Source: Evernia prunastri | Lineage: Eukaryota > Ascomycota > Lecanoromycetes > Lecanorales > Parmeliaceae | Length of the DNA stretch: 52,267 bases | Assembly (NCBI GenBank): GCA_003184365.1 | Contig: NKYR01000098.1 | Span: 1-52,267 of the forward strand | Direction of reading: 5' to 3' | Shown: positions 44,801 to 52,267 of the stretch, one piece after another | How the letters are laid out: every line of letters begins with the position of its first letter | Numbering within the stretch: position 1 is the first letter of the stretch | The notes under the pieces: generated by a model | Told to the model about the DNA's origin: nothing | Databases searched by the model: none | The model's input: the letters and a program-made list of their open reading frames with translations, nothing else | Position numbers and translations under genes: made by a program

Positions 44801-46856
44801 CAAGCTGGAGAATAAGGTTGTCGAACTGACTCAGTCTTTGGGTGCTATGAAGCGCGAGAACAAGGCTTTGATAGCTCAAGTGGAAGGCTACGAGAATCAA
44901 CTAAAGTCATGGAAGACACGGCACAGCACTCTTGAGGGCCGCTCGAAAGAGCTTCAAGTCGAGGCCAACCAAGCTGGCATCACGGCGGCTCGTTTGAATG
45001 CCATGGAAGAAGAGATGAAGAGACTACAGCAAACGTATGACGAATCGGCTGCGAATACAAAACGTTTACAGGAAGAGGGTAAGAATCTTCGAGAGTCGCT
45101 TCGGACAACAAACGTTGAGTTAGGAAATGCGAAGAAAGCTGAAAGTGAACATGAAAATGAAAAGTTGTCTTTACGCCAACAGCTGGCCGACCTTCAAGAC
45201 CAACTGGATCTTGCTAAGCGCGCCATCCCTGTGAATGGCGAATTGACCAATGGTCACGTCCCACAGCCGCAAACCAATGGCCTTATCAATCTCGTGTCTT
45301 CGAAGAAACCGAAGCGCAGGAGCGCTGGTGCGGAAAGGGTGGAGCCAGACCGTTCCAGCTCCGCTTACCATCCGCGCCCAAGCTCTATGGCCATCATGGG
45401 CTCCAATACCTACCATGAGAACCTTTCTGGGTCGACATTCAGTCCCGTCTTAGACAATGTCGAATTTGAACTGGAGAATCTGCTTTCAGACGAGGACGGG
45501 TTGAACGAGGAAGTTACCTTGGGCTTGATCAAAAACTTGAAAATTCCAGCACCAAGCACAACGCCCACACCCACCGATAAAGAAGTCTTGTTTCCTGCCT
45601 ACTTGATCAATCTAGTGACCTCTGAGATGTGGAATAATGGATTTGTCAAAGAGTCGGAACGATTCCTTGCTAACGTGATGCAATCTGTGCAGCAAGAGGT
45701 TATGCAACACGATGGCGACGATGCTATCAACCCTGGCGCTTTCTGGCTCTCCAACGTTCACGAGATGCTCTCTTTTGTATTTCTAGCAGAGGATTGGTAC
45801 GAAGCACAGAAAACCGACAACTATGAATACGACCGGCTTCTGGAGATAGTGAAGCACGACTTGGAGAGTCTGGAATTCAACATCTACCATACCTGGATGA
45901 AAGTGCTGAAGAAAAAGCTACAAAAGATGATCGTACCAGCAATCATCGAGTCGCAGTCTCTACCGGGATTTGTAACCAGTGAGAGTAACAGGTTTCTCGG
46001 CAAGCTCCTACAATCCAACAATACGCCAGCGTACAGTATGGACAATCTGTTGAGTCTACTGAACAATGCTTTCAAGGCTATGAAGGCCTATTATCTGGAA
46101 GACTCGATCATCACTCAGACCTTGACAGAGCTATTGAGGCTCGTGGGTGTAACAGCATTCAACGACCTGCTCATGCGCCGTAATTTTCTGTCCTGGAAAC
46201 GTGGCTTACAAATCAACTACAATATTACCCGGATCGAAGAATGGTGTAAGAGTCACGATATGCCCGAGGGGACCCTGCAACTCGAGCACCTCATGGTATG
46301 CGTGCCTCCCCGCATTTAAAGCTATGGCTAAACTCGTTCTTAGCAAGCAACAAAATTACTGCAGCTTAAGAAGGCTACCCTGAATGACATCGAAATCATT
46401 CAAGACATATGTTGGATGTGAGTAGCTGTTTCGTCGCTAATTCGAAATTCTCGCTGACAGTGTTCATTCAGGCTGTCGGCGAATCAGATACAGAAGCTCC
46501 TCAATCAATACCTCGTAGCAGACTACGAACAACCCATCAACGGCGACATCATGAAAGCGGTGGCGTCGAGGGTAACCGAGAAAGGCGATGTGCTACTCCT
46601 AACGGCCGTGGATATGGAGGACAGCGGACCCTACGAAATAGCGGAACCCCGGGTGATTACCGCTTTGGAGACTTACACGCCGTCATGGCTGCAAACCCCT
46701 CGCCTCAAGCGTTTGGCAGAGATCGTGTCAGCACAAGCGGTAGCTCAACAAGAAAAGCTAGAATTCGAGGTACCAGAGCCGCAAGACCTGAAGCAAGGTA
46801 ATGGGCTCGCAGAAGCCAGCGACGTGGAGCTGGAGCCCGTGCCACCGCCACAGTAG
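41827..46856 (+). CDS. Class V myosin heavy chain (Myo2/Myo4-like)
   Basis: The model is join(41827..41961, 42024..42156, 42208..42397, 42446..46295, 46344..46417, 46472..46856), 1588 residues (yeast Myo2 is 1574). The N-terminus is SH3-like. The motor domain carries the P-loop GESGAGKT (about 167), switch I NDNSSRFGKY, switch II DIYGFEHF and the actin-binding region. IQ motifs for light chains follow (about 780-940), then a coiled coil (about 945-1060) and a DIL cargo-binding domain (about 1285-1540, including LEHLMQATKLLQLKKATLND across an intron). It carries vesicles and organelles along actin to the hyphal tip. The intron 42157-42207 begins with GC, is 51 nt and has no stop, so it could pass unnoticed as coding. 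Confidence 0.94.
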
Positions 46857-47543
46857 AGTAGGAGCAGAGTAGTTGAAGGATGTAGCGGATACGCCTGTAA
46901 TAATAATCTTTTAGCGATCTTCGTGTATCATATTTGGAGCATAGTGGTGCGATAGCCTGGCTTCACGCGTTGGATTTGAGCGGGTGCTTGATGATGCCTG
47001 CATTTACGACGTTCTTTTCAGTGCTGCCGGATGTTTGGCCAGCTCCAAGCTGCTAAGCACTGTAAAGCGATGGCGATGGCGCAAGTCAAGATGGGTTCCC
47101 GTGGACCAGCGTTGGAACTGGGCCCGCAGGAAGATGAAGGTTACCCAGTCTACCTTACGTAATGTAAAATATATCGTTGTATATTATGTGACATATGTCA
47201 ATGTAGGGAATTGGAACGACACAGGCTCCAGCAGTTTGATTACCTAACATGAAGCATGCCGCAAGGCCGAAGTAATGGTGGCCGCATATGGGCCATAACC
47301 CTTACTTATTTATCCGGGACCTTGTCGGGTAACGCAACACCACGGCAGGTACCTACCTATACAAATCTTGAGACTTAAGGTATGGGGACTAATTCGAACT
47401 GCACGTGCTTCGTGAGAAAAATGTAGCTGTCGAAAAAGCGGCATGTAGGTAATATTAATTATCAGTAGTAATCATCAGAACCAAACCACGGAATTATTTC
47501 GTTACCTACTAGAGTAATCGTAGCCCCACTATTCGCTTCGCTC
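46857..47543. other. Myosin V 3' flank, no gene seen
   Basis: Short frames only. Base composition becomes more AT-rich towards the transposon cluster. Confidence 0.4.
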
Positions 47544-47758
47544 ATAGTAGCCCGGGATGTCCTGGGGGCGCAAGATAGGGGCGCAACGCAAGATTCGCTT
47601 AATTTTACCCACTAACTTAAATTAGTATGGTAGCCCCACCAAAATTTAAGTACCTTGGTAACACACACCGATAGTCCCAATTGCATCATTCAAATAGTCT
47701 AATCAATCCCACACCAAGTCAACCAAATATCCACAACCCCCCCACAACAATCGCAACC

Positions 47759-47960
47759 ATGGATCCCACCATAGATCCCACCATAGACGCACCTCCCTCC
47801 CTTCTTACAGACCTCACCGTCGCCGTCAACGGCCCTCCCAGCGCGGCCGCAACGCCTACCTGGGTCCCCCATCCCTACCTTGAAGAAGACCTCCATCCTA
47901 TCCTTCAACGTGCAATCGATCGCATCCCCCCCTCCCAGCCCCCCCTCCTACTAAGCAGGC
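47759..47960 (+). CDS. N-terminal fragment of the Mutator-like element's ORF
   Basis: The ATG at 47759 opens MDPTIDPTIDAPPSLLTDLT and about 67 Pro-rich codons up to the assembly N. No catalytic motif is visible. It is partial at the 3' side. Confidence 0.4.
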
Positions 47961-47961
47961 N

Positions 47962-48218
47962 CACCAGTACTTATGAAGTCTAGTTCAGGCCGTCAAATCA
48001 AGGAAAAGAAGGCGTGGGAGCAAGAGAAAGGTCTCTCGCAGAAAAGATCCCGAGGACCTACGTTGAATGCTACACTCCAGCCTGCTATGCAGCCCAATAA
48101 GAAGAAGTCTAAGTCGAATCTGATACCCAGTGAGGATGTCGATGAGAGGGAGTCTCAGCAGCGACGTATTCTAGAGGCGGGCTATTTGCTAGGGGAACTC
48201 GTTGGGAGCAAGGAATAA
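47962..48218 (+). CDS. C-terminal fragment of the Mutator-like element's ORF
   Basis: The frame (first ATG 47973) encodes a basic segment (RQIKEKKAWEQEKGLSQKRS) and an end EAGYLLGELVGSKE. It probably belongs to the same transposase as the fragment before the N, but the catalytic core is absent, so the family cannot be confirmed from protein. Confidence 0.4.
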
Positions 48219-48479
48219 GCATGAAGTAACTACTCATTACGTCATACATCCAGAAATTTTTACATATAGGCCTTATGGAGTGATTGCGACGTGTTTGCGA
48301 CATCATATTGTAGATATCCTACCCAGCTACCCTAATTTTGGTGGGGTTACCATACTTATTTGGGTAAGGAGATAAAATAAGCGAATCTTGCGTTGCGCCC
48401 CTATCTTGCGCCCCCAGGACATCCCGATAGTAGCCCCATACTCAATGACGCGCGGGGCTCAAAGACGCGTTTTTTCGTG

Positions 48480-48859
48480 ATTTGACACCATCCTTTGCAA
48501 TCATCATTATTTCTTCACATTATATCTTTATCTTATTCTGAATAAGAGAATCTCGTTCAAAAGATTATAGATGAGTATGAGAATAACAACTTTCGCAGTG
48601 CTGTTGCGGCTGCGAAGCATTTCAAGCTTAATCCTCAACGCGTTTAGAGAAGACTTCGAGAATAAGCTTCAAGAATCACTCGTGAATCTATCAACACACG
48701 ACTTATTCAGATTCAAAAGCAGTCTCTATGTGATTACATTAATTGTCTAAATAATATTAAGCATTTAATTCGCATCAAACACGTTTAGAATACTGCTGAG
48801 TATATTCTGAAGATCGGTATTACTTCGAAGACTCTTTATATATTTCTCGATCGCGACTG
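48480..48859 (+). pseudogene. RIP-damaged pogo/Fot1-like transposase relic
   Basis: From about 48549 one frame reads a helix-turn-helix-like N-terminus (VQKIIDEYENNNFRSAVAAA, KHFKLNPQRV) and on to ICS-like helices. It is interrupted by TAG and TAA codons at 48641, 48659 and 48788. These replace positions expected to be Trp or Gln, matching TGG-to-TAG and CAA-to-TAA changes, exactly the RIP direction. It is cut at 48860 by a chromovirus LTR. Pogo-like transposases carry this DNA-binding domain before a DDE core. Confidence 0.65.
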
Positions 48860-49082
48860 TGTTACGGACGTACCCTAGGTGTCAGGCACATAGGGAGTGT
48901 TTATGGCTATGTGTCTAGCACATCGAGTGTTTATTGGTTATTGACACATTCCCATTGACACATAGGCTAGCGGGGATTCTTCCTAGTATTTAAGCGCTCT
49001 TCTTCTGTACATATTTCCTCCTTATCTAGTTGTCTTATTCAATTTACCCCCATTAGACTTGACTCTGGGCACGGTTCTGACA
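48860..49082 (+). mobile_element. Chromovirus LTR copy 4 (5' LTR)
   Basis: This 223-bp LTR is nearly identical to copy 1 (17459), with the same leader CTACAACTAGATC after it. The leader runs to the N at 49279. Confidence 0.85.
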
Positions 49083-49278
49083 CTACAACTAGATCATCCA
49101 CCCTTCCGTTCGTACTGGCAAGCGAACAGTAAAATAAAATTGTCAAACGGGACCGTTGTGAAGCTGTTTCCATAGCAGATCATTGGACACTCGGGTGTGG
49201 CCTACCTACAGGCAAAACGAACCATTCGTGGCTAGGACTTGTTGACCACAAGGAAAACCCCTTACGAGGAGGTCTCGC
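49083..49278 (+). mobile_element. Chromovirus 5' leader after LTR copy 4
   Basis: Almost identical to 17682-17878. It ends at the N at 49279, after which unrelated sequence begins. Confidence 0.7.
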
Positions 49279-49279
49279 N

Positions 49280-49596
49280 ACATGAACAAGTATTTTGTAA
49301 CGTGGCCATCTCGCGACGTAATTGTTCGCAAGGAGAAGAAACATCCGTATTTTAGTTCGTCGTCTCCGAAACATTGTCGTTATCCTCGATGTCGCAGGAA
49401 GGGGAACTGGACAAGAAAGGTCGGAGCGGCCTGCGGCCGCGCTCAAAAACTGATGATCTCTTATATAATCGTGCCACACACTTAGCTCCGGGATCGCTAA
49501 GTGCTACTCGGCCATGGAACCAAATCAGCCATAGAACCAAATTACGCGTTCTCGTGATCCTACCATCCTACATCCACACCATACAACCACTCCACA
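49280..49596. other. Probable 5' end of the pogo-like transposon
   Basis: Sequence upstream of the transposase start. It contains a G/C-rich unique stretch and TAGCTCCGGGATCGCTAAGT near 49483, possibly a terminal repeat whose partner is missing. Confidence 0.35.
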
Positions 49597-49689
49597 ATGG
49601 ATATGTCATATCACGCGGTCGAGGCACGTATCAAAGATGTTATAGAAGCCTACCACGCCAGCGAAAACCTCAATCGTAGCGCAATTGCC
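49597..49689 (+). pseudogene. Intact N-terminus of a pogo-like transposase, cut by an LTR
   Basis: The ATG at 49597 opens MDMSYHAVEARIKDVIEAYH and ASENLNRSAIA, the start typical of Fot1/pogo transposases (helix before the Psq/HTH domain). After 31 codons the frame meets the LTR at 49690. Unlike the relic at 48480, it shows no stop codons. Confidence 0.6.
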
Positions 49690-49914
49690 TGTTACGGACG
49701 TACCCTAGCTGTCAGGTACAAAGGGAGTGTTTATGGCTATGTGTCAGGCACATAGAGTATTTATTGGTCATTGACACATTCTCATTATCACATAGGCTAG
49801 CGGGGATTCTTCCTAGTATTTAAGCGCTCTTCTCCTGTGTACATATTCGCTCTTTATCTAGTTGTCTTATTCAATTTACCCCCATTAGACTTGACTCTGG
49901 GCACGGTTCTGACA
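49690..49914 (+). mobile_element. Chromovirus LTR copy 5 (5' LTR)
   Basis: A 225-bp LTR of the copy-2 subtype, followed by its leader (49915-50376). Inserted in the pogo-like transposase. Confidence 0.85.
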
Positions 49915-50376
49915 CTACAACTAGATCATCCACCCTTCCGTTCGTACTGGCAAGCGAACAGTAAAATAAAATTGTCAAACGGGACCGTTGTGAAGCTGTT
50001 TCCATAGCAGATCATTGGACACTCGGGTGTGGCCTACCTACAGGCAAAACGAACCATTCGTGGCTAGGACTTGTTGACCACAAGGAAAACCCTTACGAGG
50101 AGGTACTGCTGCATACGTGCAAGCACCCCAGCATTCGTGCACACAACCCCCCTAACAAAAAGAACAAACTTCATTAAAGAACAAAGACTTCTTTCTCCGC
50201 TCCGCATCTAACTCCGCCTGGACGTTCTTCCTTAAGCAGTCAAGAAACCACCCCATCAATCTGTTACCATTCAAAAGAACACCATTCAAAGCATTACCAG
50301 TCTTCGTGGCACCTCAAACGGATAAGAAACGAGTGTGCTAGACAGTGACAACATGGCACGAGGAAAAGATGTTGAG
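49915..50376 (+). mobile_element. Chromovirus leader and Gag start after LTR copy 5
   Basis: It runs to ATGGCACGAGGAAAAGATGT and stops at the N at 50377. It is repeated nearly exactly at 50577-51038. Confidence 0.75.
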
Positions 50377-50377
50377 N

Positions 50378-50576
50378 GTACAAAGGGAGTGTTTATGGCT
50401 ATGTGTCAGGCACATAGAGTATTTATTGGTCATTGACACATTCTCATTATCACATAGGCTAGCGGGGATTCTTCCTAGTATTTAAGCGCTCTTCTCCTGT
50501 GTACATATTCGCTCTTTATCTAGTTGTCTTATTCAATTTACCCCCATTAGACTTGACTCTGGGCACGGTTCTGACA
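50378..50576 (+). mobile_element. Chromovirus LTR copy 6, 5'-truncated at the gap
   Basis: It begins inside the LTR (GTACAAAGGGAGTG) directly after the N and ends GGTTCTGACA. It serves as the 5' LTR of the Gag-bearing copy that follows. Confidence 0.85.
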
Positions 50577-51013
50577 CTACAACTAGATCATCCACCCTTC
50601 CGTTCGTACTGACAAGCGAACAGTAAAAGAAAATTGTCATCGGGACCGTTGTGAAGACGTTTCGACGTCAGATCATTGGGCATCCGGGTGTGGCCTACCT
50701 ACAGGCAAAACGAACCATTCGTGGCTAGGACTTGTTGACCACAAGGAAAACCCTTACGAGGAGGTACTGCTGCATACGTGCAAGCACCCCAGCATTCGTG
50801 CACACAACCCCCCTAACAAAAAGAACAAACTTCATTAAAGAACAAAGACTTCTTTCTCCGCTCCGCATCTAACTCCGCCTGGACGTTCTTCCTTAAGCAG
50901 TCAAGAAACCACCCCATCAATCTGTTACCATTCAAAAGAACACCATTCAAAGCATTACCAGTCTTCGTGGCACCTCAAACGGATAAGAAACGAGTGTGCT
51001 AGACAGTGACAAC

Positions 51014-52161
51014 ATGGCACGAGGAAAAGGTGTTGAGAGTTCAGAAGATGAGGCTACTCCACTTGATATGACGGAACTCCAGGAGTCTCTCAAGGAGTCT
51101 CTCAAGGACATTCAAGAAGGAGCCAGCAGCCTCTTGAAACAAACGAAAGAACGAAGAGTTTCGGTAATTCCAAAGGATGGAAAGAATCTTGATCCCGCTA
51201 TGGATCCATGGGATATTAACTCACCTGAAGAACTGGCCCAGTCTATAGAGAGAGACGTGATCCCCGTTCTAGAAATGATCCAGACCTTGCGTGAAGAACG
51301 AGATGCAGGTATCCATAACGCCCATCAACTCGATCAATACAGCATGGTGATTGGCCACTATGAAAAGGAACACACAGCAAACAAAGCCAGGATCCTGGAA
51401 CTCGAGCAAGCCCAAGGAATGTATGAGATTCAAGAAGAAGAGTTCAATCAACTTCGAGATCAACTGACAGCTTCGAAGCAAGAGATCAAAGACCTCAAAA
51501 AGGCACAGAGAACGCAGCCCCAACAGGAGGTTATAAAGACGGTTAAATCAACAAAGATCCCTGACCCTCTCGTCTTCACGAATAACGACAACCCAACATG
51601 GGATGAGTGGTACGCCAAAATGACTGAGAAGCTTATCATCAACACCGACCACTTCCCTACNTGGCTACAGGAGATAGCTTCCGATCCTTCTTCTATGAGT
51701 TCACCCGATTAGCTGATATTCTGGACTATGGCCTTGACAATCGTCACGTTATCTCGTCAATGAAGAGAAAGCTCCCTGCCCGCCTTAGGGACCATCTGAT
51801 GGATAAAGCATTCACGACTGTGAAAGAGTATCGGGATTATCTCTATCGCCTAGACGACAATCAGCGAGCGGACTGGAAGAACAAAGTCAAGTCTAAGGAC
51901 ATAAAGGAGACTTCTCGAACAGTAACCACTTCTACTCGGCGCACCCCCGCAACATCGACGGCGTTAGTTCCAGCAGCATCACGCGCAATAGCAGTCTCTA
52001 CTCGGACGCCGCTTCAACCCAGCCCTGATCGAAATTGCTGGACCTGCGGAAAGGCAAATTGCTTACCTAGCCAGCACCCGCCTAACACCCCTCAGAGTGC
52101 TGCTGGACGTGCTGCGCAGTTGGCTATTNTCGGCGCACCCCTGCAACATCGACGGCGTTAG
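51014..52161 (+). CDS. Chromovirus Gag, interrupted by gaps
   Basis: The ATG at 51014 starts MARGKGVESSEDEATPLDMT. A coiled-coil segment follows (about residues 75-165), then the Gag capsid-type region (NNDNPTWDEWYAKMTEKLII). After the N at 51661 it continues in another frame (FFYEFTRLADILDYGLDNRH, MKRKLPARLRDHLMDKAFTT). Near the end is a Cys/His motif, CWTCGKANCLPSQH, spaced C-x2-C-x4-C-x4-H, a variant of the usual CCHC knuckle. A second N at 52129 precedes a repeat of the same region. The element's Pol lies outside the window. Confidence 0.85.
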
Positions 52162-52267
52162 TTCCAGCAGCATCACGCGCAATAGCAGTCTCTACTCGGA
52201 CGCCGCTTCAACCCAGTCCTGATCGAAATTGCTGGACCTGCGGAAAGGCAAATTGCTTACCTAGCCA
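52130..52267 (+). repeat. Duplicated Gag 3' segment after the gap
   Basis: It repeats 51938-52075 with about two substitutions and again encodes the Cys/His motif start. It looks like a contig from another copy joined behind the N. Confidence 0.8.

Larger units (their letters stand above)
47553..48426. mobile_element. Mutator-like element with 9-bp target duplication, interior broken by a gap
   Basis: The left end begins CGGGATGTCCTGGGGGCGCA. The reverse complement of the right end matches it perfectly for about 49 bp, then more loosely to about 105 bp (through TATGGTAGCCCCACCAAAAT). The element is flanked by ATAGTAGCC on both sides (47544-47552 and 48427-48435), a 9-bp duplication typical of Mutator-like elements. 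It carries the start and end of coding sequence on either side of the N at 47961, so a longer transposase core is probably missing from the assembly. Confidence 0.85.

Overview
This window is nuclear DNA of a filamentous ascomycete (Pezizomycotina). The evidence is many short introns (about 50-100 nt) with GTRNGT-like donors, CTRAC-like branch points and YAG acceptors. There is also an AT-rich block depleted in CpA/TpG, the signature of repeat-induced point mutation (RIP), plus typical fungal genes: class V myosin, Bur1-type CDK, Hcm1/Sep1-type forkhead, P5B ATPase and Ser3/Ser33. I cannot fix the genus; a Eurotiomycete or Lecanoromycete would fit. I checked splice models by reading-frame continuity and by conserved protein motifs recalled from the families.

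Layout. 1-12 kb: gene-sparse. It holds a small unrecognised two-exon gene, an Asp/Arg-rich repeat protein, a four-exon secreted protein, a decayed SAM-methyltransferase pseudogene and an intact seven-exon APC-family amino-acid/choline permease. 12.5-19.6 kb: a transposon graveyard. A long-TIR DNA transposon is followed by RIP-mutated AT-rich DNA carrying younger insertions: a 266-bp solo LTR, a tiny LTR element with pol III-like boxes, and chromodomain Gypsy (chromovirus) LTRs and fragments. 19.6-21.7 kb: a short hairpin element, a GC-rich hAT-type MITE with an 8-bp target duplication, and a dispersed repeat. 21.7-46.9 kb: a compact gene block with an FCP1/NIF-domain protein (+), forkhead factor (-), Bur1 kinase (-), coclaurine-N-methyltransferase-like enzyme (-), P5B ATPase (-, 20 exons), nucleosome assembly protein NAP1 (+), phosphoglycerate dehydrogenase (+) and class V myosin (+). 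46.9-52.3 kb: a second transposon cluster with a Mutator-like element (9-bp target duplication), a RIP-damaged pogo-like transposase relic, an undamaged pogo-like transposase N-terminus cut by an LTR, several chromovirus LTRs and a Gag gene that runs off the window.

The housekeeping genes are not a pathway. They cover cell-cycle transcription (forkhead), transcription elongation (Bur1), chromatin (NAP1), serine synthesis (Ser3), vacuolar/endosomal cation or polyamine transport (P5B) and actin-based cargo transport (myosin V).

Eight single N characters (17070, 17966, 18945, 47961, 49279, 50377, 51661, 52129) all lie inside repeats, and several are flanked by duplicated sequence. They look like scaffold joins, so repeat copy number and order near them are unreliable. 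The most notable biology is an apparent excess of GC-AG introns (four of about 45 inferred) and the miniature LTR element whose LTR/internal junction forms a tRNA-like, A-box/B-box-bearing segment.
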